From Falsiruegeria mediterranea M17 (GTDB lineage Bacteria > Pseudomonadota > Alphaproteobacteria > Rhodobacterales > Rhodobacteraceae): a stretch of DNA of 64,000 bases. Where the stretch lies: the NCBI RefSeq assembly GCF_900302455.1, contig NZ_ONZG01000010.1, positions 62,001 through 126,000 on the forward strand, written 5' to 3'. Under the pieces are notes generated by a model. That model saw nothing but the letters and a program-made list of their open reading frames with translations, searched no databases and had not been told where the DNA came from. Of the stretch, positions 27,214 through 35,622 are shown piece by piece (positions within the stretch are counted from its first letter, which is position 1; each line of letters begins with the position of its first letter). The translations under genes were made by a program, and so were the position numbers.

Positions 27214-28196
27214 TTCATCTCCAATCGTTTCTTGACCCGCGCACGGGTGTCTTCATCGCAGAATGCCGCATCAAGCGCCGTGGCGTTGAGGTCGGCGAAA
27301 TCCTGTTCGCTCCAGTCGAAGGCCTGCGCCAGCATCTCATATTCGCGGCGCATCGTCGTGTGGAAAAAGGGCGGGTCGTCGGTCGAAACGGTCACATTGA
27401 CGCCCGCATCGCGCAGCCGCGCAATCGGGTGAGCCGTAAAATCGGGGTAAAGACCCAAGACCACGTTCGAGCCGGGGCAAACCTCGAGCACAGTGCCGCG
27501 ATCTTGCAGTTCGTGCACCAGATCAGCGTCTTCGATCGCGCGCACACCGTGGCCCACGCGTTCCACCTTGAGGTCACGCACGGCATCACGGACACTTTCC
27601 GGTCCGCCAAACTCGCCCGCATGGGTGGTCAGACGCAATCCGGCCTCGCGCGCGCAGTCAAAGCTCCAGGCGAAATCACCCTGACGGCCCACGCCTTCGT
27701 TGCCGCCCATGCCAAAACCCACGATCCAGTCGCCCGCCGTTTCGGCCGCGCAGATGGCCGAGGCCTTGGCCTTTTCCGGTCCAAAGTGGCGTACGCAGGT
27801 GACAACGCCGCGCAGCGTGATGCCCAGTTTGGCCTCAGCCTCATCCGCGGCATCCTGGATGGCCGCCAGATAGTCGCGCCAGGCAGCCACATCGCCGCCC
27901 CCGCAGAAATCGGGGCTTAGAAAGGTCTCAGAATAGACCACACCGTTTGCGGCGCTCTCTTCCAGAATGGCGAGCGTCAGACGGCGGAATTCCTCGGGTC
28001 CGGTCAGCACCTCGCTGGCGGCCTCATACACGCTCAGAAAATGCGCAAAATCACGGAAATCATAAGAGCCGTCCGGCTTGAAGATGCCGCTCAGGTCCAT
28101 CTTCTTTTCATGTGCAAGCTGCCGAATGAAGGCGGGCGGCGCGGCCCCTTCATGGTGCAGATGCAGTTCTATCTTTGGCAGGTCAGCGACCGTCAT
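27210..28196 (-). CDS. add: Adenosine deaminase
   Basis: Zinc amidohydrolase turning (deoxy)adenosine into (deoxy)inosine. 328 residues. Metal and catalytic residues are visible: [10 protein letters not shown] near the N-terminus, T-H-A-G-E-F near 193-198, G-H-G-V-R-A near 220, and S-T-D-D-P-P near 276. Four-base overlaps with deoB upstream and upp downstream (ATGA) show tight co-translation. Confidence 0.95.
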   Translation of the reverse strand: MTVADLPKIELHLHHEGAAPPAFIRQLAHEKKMDLSGIFKPDGSYDFRDFAHFLSVYEAASEVLTGPEEFRRLTLAILEESAANGVVYSETFLSPDFCGGGDVAAWRDYLAAIQDAADEAEAKLGITLRGVVTCVRHFGPEKAKASAICAAETAGDWIVGFGMGGNEGVGRQGDFAWSFDCAREAGLRLTTHAGEFGGPESVRDAVRDLKVERVGHGVRAIEDADLVHELQDRGTVLEVCPGSNVVLGLYPDFTAHPIARLRDAGVNVTVSTDDPPFFHTTMRREYEMLAQAFDWSEQDFADLNATALDAAFCDEDTRARVKKRLEMK

Positions 28197-29404
28197 AGGA
28201 AACTCCGTCCCGGACCTTTGGCCGGGATGTTGAGGTGAAGTGCGATACTGGCGGCAACGTCGGCAAAATCAATCTGACCAATCCGACCGCTGCCACGCCC
28301 GGCGATCAGCACCGGAACTTGTTCGCGTGTGTGATCGGTGCCGATCCAGCTGGGGTCATTGCCGTGGTCCGCGGTCAGCACCATCATATCATCGTCGCGC
28401 ATTTTTGGCAGGATGGCCCCGATCTGGGCATCGAACCATTCCAACGCGCGGGCATAGCCGCTGATGTCGCGGCGATGACCATAAAGACTATCGAATTCAA
28501 CGAAATTGGCAAAAGTCAGGCTGCCATCTTCGGCGGTCTCGACTTTATCGGCCAGGGCCTGCATCAGCTCGGCATCCGAGCCCTTGGTCAGCGTGTCGAT
28601 GCCCTGCATGGTGAAAATGTCGCCAATCTTGCCGATTGCGTGAACTTTGCGTCCCGCGTCCTGAACCCAATTGGTCAGAACAGGCGCGGGCGGTGCGATG
28701 GCATAGTCTTTGCGGTTGTTGGTGCGGGTAAAGCCGTTCTCAGGCGTGCCGACAAAGGGCCGCGCGATGACACGGCCCACTTTCATCTCATGCAGCAGTG
28801 GGGCCACATCAGCGCAAAGCTGGAGCAGGCGATCGAGGCCGAAAGTTTCCTCATGCGCGGCGATCTGAAAGACGCTGTCGGCCGAGGTGTAGCAGATCGG
28901 CCAACCGCTGCGCATGTGTTCTGGGCCATGCTGATCGATGATGACTGTGCCGCTGGCGTGACAGTCGCCCAGGATGCCACCGGTTCCGGCGGCTTGCGCC
29001 ACAGCGCGGGTCAGATCGGCAGAGAATGCGGGCGGAGTATCGGGGAAATAATGCCAATCCCACGGCACCGACAGCCCCGCCAGCTCCCAATGGCCCGAGG
29101 GCGTATCCTTACCCAGGCTATGCTCACGCGCACAGCCCCAAAGGCCGCGTGGAGTTCCTTCTAACCCGGGAGTTTTGTCACCTGATGCCATTTGGGTCGC
29201 CGCGCTCAATCCCAACCGATCAAGATTGGGCAGGCTCAACGGCCCGCTGCGCCCCTCTTCCGCCTGCCCTGCGGCGCAGGCCTGCGCGATATGCGCCACT
29301 GTATTTGCGCCCGTGTCTGGTACATCACCATTGAAGAACCGGTCAGCATCCGGCGCGCCGCCAATGCCCACCGAATCCATCACCACAAGAAAGGCCCGTG
29401 TCAT
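28193..29404 (-). CDS. deoB: Phosphopentomutase
   Basis: Interconverts (deoxy)ribose-1-phosphate and 5-phosphate, following nucleoside phosphorolysis by DeoA. 403 residues. Alkaline-phosphatase-fold metal ligands: V-V-M-D-S-V-G-I-G at the start, T-P-S-G-H-W-E near 100 with the phosphothreonine, and M-V-L-T-A-D-H-G-N-D near 335. Overlaps deoA upstream and add downstream by four bases each. Confidence 0.97.
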   Translation of the reverse strand: MTRAFLVVMDSVGIGGAPDADRFFNGDVPDTGANTVAHIAQACAAGQAEEGRSGPLSLPNLDRLGLSAATQMASGDKTPGLEGTPRGLWGCAREHSLGKDTPSGHWELAGLSVPWDWHYFPDTPPAFSADLTRAVAQAAGTGGILGDCHASGTVIIDQHGPEHMRSGWPICYTSADSVFQIAAHEETFGLDRLLQLCADVAPLLHEMKVGRVIARPFVGTPENGFTRTNNRKDYAIAPPAPVLTNWVQDAGRKVHAIGKIGDIFTMQGIDTLTKGSDAELMQALADKVETAEDGSLTFANFVEFDSLYGHRRDISGYARALEWFDAQIGAILPKMRDDDMMVLTADHGNDPSWIGTDHTREQVPVLIAGRGSGRIGQIDFADVAASIALHLNIPAKGPGRSFL

Positions 29405-30708
29405 GCACCGATCCTTTCATGGATCAGAGGCGGCACATCAGGTGCAGTGTCACCGAGCGTGATGGCCTGACGCAAAGCTGCCTCGGCCCGGCGCGCCGCA
29501 TCCTCGCGACTGGCGTGGATCACAGCCAGGGGCTCGCCCTTGCTCACTTTGGTCCCCAGACGCACGACACCGGATAGGCCAACCGCCGGGTCAATCTCGT
29601 CACTTTCGACCTGACGCCCGCCACCAAGCGCCACGACGGCCAGCCCCAACGCCTCGCCATCAATGGCTGCCACGTAGCCGCTCTCGCGCGCCGTGACCTC
29701 TTGGATGACGTTGGCCTCGGGCAGGAAGCGGTCCCAGTTTTCGACAAACTGTACCGGACCGCCAACGCTGGCGATCATGCGCCCGAACCGGTCAGCAGCG
29801 CGACCATCGCGGATAATCTCGGCAACCTTGGCGGTGCCCTTTTCGACCGATGCAGACAGGCCTGCATCCTTCAACAGAACACCCCCCAGAGCCGACGACA
29901 GCTCGGACAACAAACTCACCTCGCCGCTGGTCAGCGCGCGCATGACCTCGGCCACCTCCAACGCGTTGCCCAAGGAACGTGCCAGTGGCTGGTTCATGTC
30001 GGTGATCACGGCAGACGTCCGACATCCAGCGGCATTGGCGGTGTCGGCAAGCGCCGTGGCCAGCGCCCGCGCCTCGTCCGGTGTTTTCATGAAGGCCCCG
30101 CTACCCACCTTGACGTCCAGCACCAGCGCATCGGGGCTCGCGGCGAGTTTCTTGGACAAGATTGAGGCGGTGATCAAATCAAGGCTTTCGACCGTCGCCG
30201 TCACGTCGCGAATGGCATAGAGCCGCTTATCCGCGGGCGCGATCTGCGCCGTGGCGCCAACGATCGCGGCGCCGACGTTGCCCACGATGTCAGCCAGGCG
30301 TTCTTGCCCCACTTGCGTGGTCACGCCGGGGATCGCCTCCATCTTGTCGAGCGTGCCACCGGTGTGGCCCAATCCCCGGCCAGAGATCATCGGCACATAG
30401 GCCCCGCATTCCGCCAGTGCCGGGGCCAGCATCAGCGAGACGCAATCGCCCACGCCGCCGGTCGAATGCTTGTCGATCACCGGCCCGTCCAAATCCCAGC
30501 TCAACACATCGCCGCTGTCGCGCATAGCCAGTGTCAGCGCCGCGCGCCCCTCGGCCCCAAGTGCCCCCATGCAGACGGCCATGGCAAACGCCCCGGCCTG
30601 TGCATCGCTGACACCGCCGTCGGCAAGACCTTGGGCAAACCAGCTGAGCTCTGCGGCGTCAGGCACATCGTGGCGACGCAGTTTCGCAATGATCGAGCGG
30701 GCATCCAT
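29401..30708 (-). CDS. deoA: Thymidine phosphorylase
   Basis: Phosphorolysis of thymidine and deoxyuridine to base and deoxyribose-1-phosphate. 435 residues. Seen: the signature K-H-S-T-G-G-V-G-D near 80-90, S-G-R-G-L-G-H-T-G-G-T-L-D-K, and V-K-V-G-S-G-A-F-M-K near 195. A 13-residue upstream extension is possible but the M-D-A-R-S-I-I start matches the family and sits 4 bases after the cdd stop. Confidence 0.96.
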   Translation of the reverse strand: MDARSIIAKLRRHDVPDAAELSWFAQGLADGGVSDAQAGAFAMAVCMGALGAEGRAALTLAMRDSGDVLSWDLDGPVIDKHSTGGVGDCVSLMLAPALAECGAYVPMISGRGLGHTGGTLDKMEAIPGVTTQVGQERLADIVGNVGAAIVGATAQIAPADKRLYAIRDVTATVESLDLITASILSKKLAASPDALVLDVKVGSGAFMKTPDEARALATALADTANAAGCRTSAVITDMNQPLARSLGNALEVAEVMRALTSGEVSLLSELSSALGGVLLKDAGLSASVEKGTAKVAEIIRDGRAADRFGRMIASVGGPVQFVENWDRFLPEANVIQEVTARESGYVAAIDGEALGLAVVALGGGRQVESDEIDPAVGLSGVVRLGTKVSKGEPLAVIHASREDAARRAEAALRQAITLGDTAPDVPPLIHERIGA

Positions 30709-30712
30709 CAAG

Positions 30713-31105
30713 TCAGTTGCCCTCCATATGCTCGGCCCCAAAGGCACCGGGCAAAAGCTCTCCGATCGTCATGGATTTTTCGATACCGTCTGCGGAAGCC
30801 ATGGTCACCACCACGCCCGGCGAACCGAATTCGGCCAGCTTCTGACGGCAACCACCGCAAGGGGGAACGGGAAACGGGCTGTCCGCCACGACATAGACTT
30901 CGGTCAGGCGGGTCTCGCCCGCGGCCACCATGGCTGCGATTGCGCCGGCCTCGGCACAGGTGCCTTCGGGGTAGGCTACGTTTTCAACGTTGCAACCAGA
31001 GTAAACCTGGCCATCTTGGCCCAAAATAGCAGCGCCCACCTTGAACTTCGAATAGGGCGCATAGGCCTTTTCGCGCACCTTTTCTGCAGCATCTTTCAAG
31101 CTCAT
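30713..31105 (-). CDS. cdd: Cytidine deaminase
   Basis: Zinc enzyme converting cytidine or deoxycytidine to uridine or deoxyuridine. 130 residues, tetrameric short class. Zinc site residues are visible in T-C-A-E-A (about 52-56) and P-P-C-G-G-C-R (about 85-91); N-terminal Y-A-P-Y-S-K-F-K-V-G-A-A is the family hallmark. First gene of the cdd-deoA-deoB-add-upp operon; the promoter should lie in 31106-31200. Confidence 0.96.
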   Translation of the reverse strand: MSLKDAAEKVREKAYAPYSKFKVGAAILGQDGQVYSGCNVENVAYPEGTCAEAGAIAAMVAAGETRLTEVYVVADSPFPVPPCGGCRQKLAEFGSPGVVVTMASADGIEKSMTIGELLPGAFGAEHMEGN

Positions 31106-31268
31106 GGCGATTCCCCGAATTTTGATCAATTGGTCAGAGTACGCCACCATAATCCGAATTGACCGCAGAGGTGAAGAGGTCACTACGGGGAAGGTTTTTT
31201 CGCATTTGGCAGAAAGTGGCGGCGAGTCTAACAACCGCCACCTGGATCGTTTCACTTGGTCTAAAAGG

Positions 31269-32354
31269 TCAGGCCAAAGTGGTGTTGAACGTGCCGGGCA
31301 AGGTCACTTCGAGCAGCTCGACATCATCACTGGGATCCGACAGACGGGTCTTCATGCCCGGGGGGATGACAAAGGCATCGCCCTGTTCCAAGGCAAACGG
31401 CTCGCGCCCCTCCCCTTCGAGCGTCAGCGTTCCATTCATCACAAAGGTGAAGTGGATGTCAGTGTCATGGCTGGCCCATTGCGGCGCGCCCTCGCCCCGG
31501 CGTACGACCTGTACGCCGGCAACGCCCTTGGTGTTTTCGGCAATCGTCGTGTCACGGCAAATGTAGCCCGGCAGACGAAACGGTGCCCATTCGGCCCCGT
31601 CAGCGCAGTTATAGACAAAGCGCTGCCCGTCCCATTCCCGCTCCGGGCGGTAATGTGGTGTTGGCAGCTGCATGTCGTGGTCAATCTCGGTCACATGCTC
31701 GGCTGGAACGCCGATCTCGATCACTTGCACATTGTCGCTCGCCTCGAGCACGCGGTGGCGGATTTCGGGCGGCTGAATGAAACAATCCCCCGCAGTCAGG
31801 CGCATCTTGTCACCCTGGTCCTCGTAAACGACATCAACCCAGCCGTGGATGCAAAAGATCAGCTGAAACCCCACCTTGTGGAAATGCACCATGTCCGGTA
31901 CCGGCCCGCCATCAGGAATACGGATGTGGCTGGCGATAATCGAACCGCCCAAACGATCCGGCACCAGATCACGGTAATGCATCCCCGCCCGTCCGATGAT
32001 CCAAGGCGCCTGATCCTTGAGGCGGCGCACCACAAAGGAATGCACGGTTTCTGGCATCACCATCGGCGGATTGCGCTCTTCGACCTCGATCACGGTGCCG
32101 TTGGGGGCAACTAGGCGGCGATCGCCACCTGCAAACTCATCCGGTGCGTCGGTCAGGATTCGGATCGTTCCGGGCGCTTCGGTGGCGTCCTTTTCCACGC
32201 GCACGCGTAGCCCATGCCCCGAAAACACTGCTGTGCGCGGGTCATCAGCGGGATAGATGGAATCCATCCGCATCCCCAAGGTTTTGGTGAAAAACGGGAT
32301 GTCATCGCGCAACTCTTTGGTCGGCAAGCGCATTTCGGCTATTGTGTCGGGCAT
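31269..32354 (-). CDS. Bicupin protein with an N-terminal VOC-like segment
   Basis: 361 residues. The first 80 residues (L-R-D-D-I-P-F-F-T-K-T-L-G-M-R-M) resemble a glyoxalase/VOC half-domain; two cupin barrels follow (about 150-230 with H-F-H-K-V-G-F-Q-L-I-F, and 285-360 with H-F-T-F-V-M-N-G-T-L). Metal-binding His/Glu are only partly recognisable. GGAGAAAG precedes ATG 32354. Divergent from the malic enzyme gene across a perfect palindrome. I cannot assign a substrate; a dioxygenase or epimerase role is possible. Confidence 0.75.
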   Translation of the reverse strand: MPDTIAEMRLPTKELRDDIPFFTKTLGMRMDSIYPADDPRTAVFSGHGLRVRVEKDATEAPGTIRILTDAPDEFAGGDRRLVAPNGTVIEVEERNPPMVMPETVHSFVVRRLKDQAPWIIGRAGMHYRDLVPDRLGGSIIASHIRIPDGGPVPDMVHFHKVGFQLIFCIHGWVDVVYEDQGDKMRLTAGDCFIQPPEIRHRVLEASDNVQVIEIGVPAEHVTEIDHDMQLPTPHYRPEREWDGQRFVYNCADGAEWAPFRLPGYICRDTTIAENTKGVAGVQVVRRGEGAPQWASHDTDIHFTFVMNGTLTLEGEGREPFALEQGDAFVIPPGMKTRLSDPSDDVELLEVTLPGTFNTTLA

Positions 32355-32471
32355 TGGCTCTTTCTCCTCTGGCGCGGACAGTGCCGCCGAGCAGACGGAT
32401 TTGCAAGAAGTCGCCTGCGACAGGATTTCCCGGCCACTCGACCTCTCACGGGGTTTCCCCGACGTCAAAAA

Positions 32472-32489
32472 TAGTTTAACGCTAAACTA
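32472..32489. promoter_or_regulatory. Palindromic operator TAGTTTA-ACGC-TAAACTA
   Basis: Perfect 7-4-7 palindrome in the 157-bp divergent spacer, about 23 bases before the malic enzyme start and just upstream of its GGAGGAG site. The AT-rich arms stand out in high-GC surroundings. Binding close to the ribosome-binding site suggests repression of maeB or autoregulation of a nearby gene; the regulator is not evident in the window. Confidence 0.55.
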
Positions 32490-32511
32490 AATTTCCGGAG
32501 GAGTGTTTTAT

Positions 32512-34785
32512 ATGTCCGATAACCAGAGCCAGCGGCAAGCCGCACTGGACTATCACGAGTTTCCCAAACCCGGAAAGCTTGAGATCAAGGCGACGAAACC
32601 GATGGCCAATGGTCGCGACCTGTCACGCGCCTATTCGCCGGGTGTGGCCGAGGCCTGTATCGAGATCAAGGAAGATCCGGCAACCGCGTCCCGCTACACG
32701 GCGCGTGGAAACCTGGTGGCGGTTGTGTCGAACGGAACAGCGGTTCTGGGTCTGGGCAATATCGGCGCGCTCGCCTCAAAGCCGGTGATGGAGGGCAAGG
32801 CCGTCCTGTTCAAGAAATTCGCCAACATCGACTGCTTCGACATCGAGGTAGACGAAAGCGATCCGGAAAAGCTGGCCGATATTGTCTGCGCACTGGGACC
32901 GACTTTTGGGGCCATCAACCTCGAAGACATCAAGGCGCCCGACTGTTTCATCGTGGAAAAGATCTGCCGCGAGCGGATGAACATTCCGGTGTTTCACGAC
33001 GATCAGCACGGCACAGCGATTGTTGTTGGCGCGGCTGCCAAGAACGCCTTGCATGTGGCAGGCAAGCGGTTCGAGGACATCAAGATCGTCTCGACCGGTG
33101 GTGGCGCGGCAGGCATTGCCTGTTTGAATATGCTACTGAAACTGGGTGTGAAACGTGAAAACGTCTGGCTGTGCGACATCCATGGGCTGGTTTATGAGGG
33201 TCGGACCGAAGACATGAATCCGCACAAGGCGGCTTTTGCTCAAGCTTCGGACTTGCGCACGCTGGATGATGTGATCGACGGCGCCGACCTGTTTCTGGGC
33301 CTCTCGGGCCCCAACGTGCTGAAACCCGAAATGGTGCAGAAGATGGCCGATCGTCCGATCATCTTTGCCTTGGCCAACCCGACGCCCGAAATCCTGCCGG
33401 AAGACGCCCGCAAAGTGGCCCCCAACGCCATCATTGCCACGGGCCGCAGCGATTTTCCCAATCAGGTCAACAACGTCCTCTGTTTCCCTTTCATATTCCG
33501 CGGCGCGCTGGACGTGGGCGCGACCGAGATCAATGACGAAATGCAGATCGCCTGTGTCGACGGCATCGCCGATCTGGCCCGCGCCACCACCAGCGCCGAA
33601 GCCGCTGCTGCCTATAAGGGCGAGCAGCTGACATTTGGCGCAGATTACCTGATTCCAAAGCCATTTGACCCGCGTTTGGTGGGTGTTGTTTCTTCGTCGG
33701 TCGCAAAAGCCGCGATGGAGAGTGGCGTTGCAAAACGGCCCATCGAGGACCTGGAAGCCTATAAAGAGCAACTTAACCAAACAGTGTTCAAGTCAGCCCT
33801 CCTAATGCGACCAGTATTCGAGGCCGCCAGCGCCGCCTCGCGCCGGATCGTCTTTGCCGAGGGCGAAGACGAACGGGTTTTGCGCGCAGCTCAGGCGATA
33901 CTGGAGGAAACGACGGAAACCCCGATCCTGATCGGCCGCCCCGAGGTGATCGAGGCGCGCTGCGAACGCCTTGGTCTGTCCGTCCGTCCCGGGCAGGATT
34001 TCCAGATCGTGAACCCGGAAAACGATCCGCGTTATTACGAGTACTGGAATTCCTACCACGAACTGATGCAGCGGCGTGGTGTTTCGCCTGACCTGGCCAA
34101 GGCGATTATGCGCACGAACTCGACCGCCATTGGCGCGATCATGGTGCACCGAGGCGATGCCGACAGCCTGATCTGTGGCACCTTTGGCGAATATCGCTGG
34201 CATCTGAACTATGTCGAACAGGTTTTGGGCAATGGCGATCTGCACCCGCACGGGGCGCTGTCTCTGATGATCCTCGAAGACGGACCACTCTTCATTGCCG
34301 ACACCCATGTGCGCCAACTGCCAACGCCCGAAGAACTGGCCGAGATCACCATTGGCGCCGCCCGTCACGCCCGCCGTTTCGGCGTCGAGCCCAAGATCGC
34401 GTTCTGCTCGCAATCGCAATTCGGCAATCAGGCCGAGGGATCGGGCAAGCGCCTGCGCGACGCCATCGCCCTGCTGGACGCGGAACCGCGAGACTTCATG
34501 TATGAAGGAGAGATGAACCTTGATGCCGCGCTGGATCCAGAACTGCGCCAGAGGATCTTCCCGAACTCGCGTCTGCAAGGTGCCGCCAATGTGCTGATCT
34601 TTGCTCATGCGGACGCGGCCAGTGGTGTAAGAAACGTGCTCAAGATGAAAGCAGACGGCATCGAAGTTGGCCCGATCCTGATGGGCATGGGCAACAAGGC
34701 CCATATCGTGTCGCCCTCGATCACCGCACGCGGCCTGCTGAACATGGCGGCCATCGCCGGTACCCCGGTCACCCAATACGGGTAA
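32512..34785 (+). CDS. maeB: NADP-dependent malic enzyme with C-terminal phosphotransacetylase-like domain
   Basis: Decarboxylates malate to pyruvate with NADP+, linking the TCA cycle to pyruvate and NADPH when growing on acetate or fatty acids. 757 residues. Malic domain about 1-430 ([21 protein letters not shown], and the Rossmann segment S-T-G-G-G-A-A-G); PTA-like domain about 440-757, usually regulatory rather than catalytic in this class. ATG 32512 with GGAGGAG is preferred over an upstream in-frame GTG. Fits the beta-oxidation and propionate genes elsewhere in the window. Confidence 0.95.
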   Translation: MSDNQSQRQAALDYHEFPKPGKLEIKATKPMANGRDLSRAYSPGVAEACIEIKEDPATASRYTARGNLVAVVSNGTAVLGLGNIGALASKPVMEGKAVLFKKFANIDCFDIEVDESDPEKLADIVCALGPTFGAINLEDIKAPDCFIVEKICRERMNIPVFHDDQHGTAIVVGAAAKNALHVAGKRFEDIKIVSTGGGAAGIACLNMLLKLGVKRENVWLCDIHGLVYEGRTEDMNPHKAAFAQASDLRTLDDVIDGADLFLGLSGPNVLKPEMVQKMADRPIIFALANPTPEILPEDARKVAPNAIIATGRSDFPNQVNNVLCFPFIFRGALDVGATEINDEMQIACVDGIADLARATTSAEAAAAYKGEQLTFGADYLIPKPFDPRLVGVVSSSVAKAAMESGVAKRPIEDLEAYKEQLNQTVFKSALLMRPVFEAASAASRRIVFAEGEDERVLRAAQAILEETTETPILIGRPEVIEARCERLGLSVRPGQDFQIVNPENDPRYYEYWNSYHELMQRRGVSPDLAKAIMRTNSTAIGAIMVHRGDADSLICGTFGEYRWHLNYVEQVLGNGDLHPHGALSLMILEDGPLFIADTHVRQLPTPEELAEITIGAARHARRFGVEPKIAFCSQSQFGNQAEGSGKRLRDAIALLDAEPRDFMYEGEMNLDAALDPELRQRIFPNSRLQGAANVLIFAHADAASGVRNVLKMKADGIEVGPILMGMGNKAHIVSPSITARGLLNMAAIAGTPVTQYG

Positions 34786-34792
34786 GACAATC

Positions 34793-34830
34793 GGGCGCTC
34801 TGACCGAGGTAAATGGATTTCAGAGCGCCC
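34793..34830. terminator. Bidirectional terminator between maeB and the glycine-zipper lipoprotein gene
   Basis: Perfect 11-bp stem GGGCGCTCTGA / TCAGAGCGCCC with a 16-base loop between two convergent stops (34785 and 34838). There is no long T tract, so efficiency is uncertain. Confidence 0.75.
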
Positions 34831-34837
34831 GGTGTGA

Positions 34838-35203
34838 TCAGCCGATGACGCGGTGCCCACGGCCCTGCATGCAGTTGATCAATACCTGACGACGTGCTTC
34901 GTCTTCGGAATGCGCCCCTTCGGCAGCGCCGAGCACGCCGCCAATCGCGGCACCAACCAGCGCCCCCTCAGTGCTTTCACCGCTTGCCGAGGTTAAACCA
35001 CCAATAAGACCGCCAGAAACGGCACCCGCCCCAATGGCGCCCGCTTGTTGCTGTGGATTGTAGTTTGCGGCCAAGGCCCGACACTCGACTTCATCCTGGC
35101 CAAAGTGAGCATTCCGAGTGCCATCCACGGCCAATGGGCGTGAGCTGGGATAGCCACCGCACGCAGCCAACCCCAGAAGCGCGACAAACACAATCTTATG
35201 CAT
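34838..35203 (-). CDS. Glycine-zipper lipoprotein
   Basis: 121 residues. Lipoprotein signal M-H-K-I-V-F-V-A-L-L-G-L-A-A-C with a lipobox ending at Cys15. The middle holds a glycine-zipper pair of helices (G-A-I-G-A-G-A-V-S-G-G-L-I-G-G and A-L-V-G-A-A-I-G-G-V-L-G) as in SlyB/OmpA-associated small envelope proteins, and the C-terminus has a cysteine (I-N-C-M-Q-G-R-G). Probably outer-membrane anchored; function unknown beyond envelope integrity. Confidence 0.82.
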   Translation of the reverse strand: MHKIVFVALLGLAACGGYPSSRPLAVDGTRNAHFGQDEVECRALAANYNPQQQAGAIGAGAVSGGLIGGLTSASGESTEGALVGAAIGGVLGAAEGAHSEDEARRQVLINCMQGRGHRVIG

Positions 35204-35433
35204 GTTTCAGTCTTTCTTTTTGATCGCTGACTGCAGCAGCTGCACTCAGCTCCGTGTTCTTGAAAACAGGGCCTTCCCTGTGGCCCCCCCATATGCGCCC
35301 CACTTTACCAATCAATAATGACAATAAATAATTCTCGGATATCCCCGGCACTCTGGCAGGTACCCGCCAAGGGGCCTCGAATCTGCTCGGGCCCTAACAG
35401 ATTCAATACAGCCAATTGGCCACGCAATTTTAT

Positions 35434-35533
35434 GACTTTGCAAAGTCAGCAAAGCCTGCATGAATTGCTTAGCGAAATGAGGGATTTGCAAAAATTTGCA
35501 GTATTTTTTTGAGCTATCTGCAAATTTGTTGCG
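35434..35533. promoter_or_regulatory. TTTGCAAA-repeat operator region upstream of prpE (ScfR/PccR-type)
   Basis: In the 419-bp gap before prpE three TTTGCAAA-like clusters occur: GACTTTGCAAAGTC (perfect palindrome, 35434-35447), TTTGCAAAAATTTGCA (35485-35500) and CTGCAAATTTGTTGCG (35518-35533). Short-chain acyl-CoA regulators of the ScfR family, e.g. PccR of Rhodobacter sphaeroides, bind paired TTTGCAAA boxes at propionyl-CoA genes. The rest of the gap (35204-35430) shows only a short ACAGGG/CCCTGT hairpin near 35266-35281 and no gene. Confidence 0.6.
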
Positions 35534-35622
35534 ATAATCTGACGCTGCGTTCCTCTATTTTCTTGCTCCCCTGCCCAGCCCGGGCGTAACACATTCGCCA
35601 AGCATAAAGTGAGGAGGACGCC

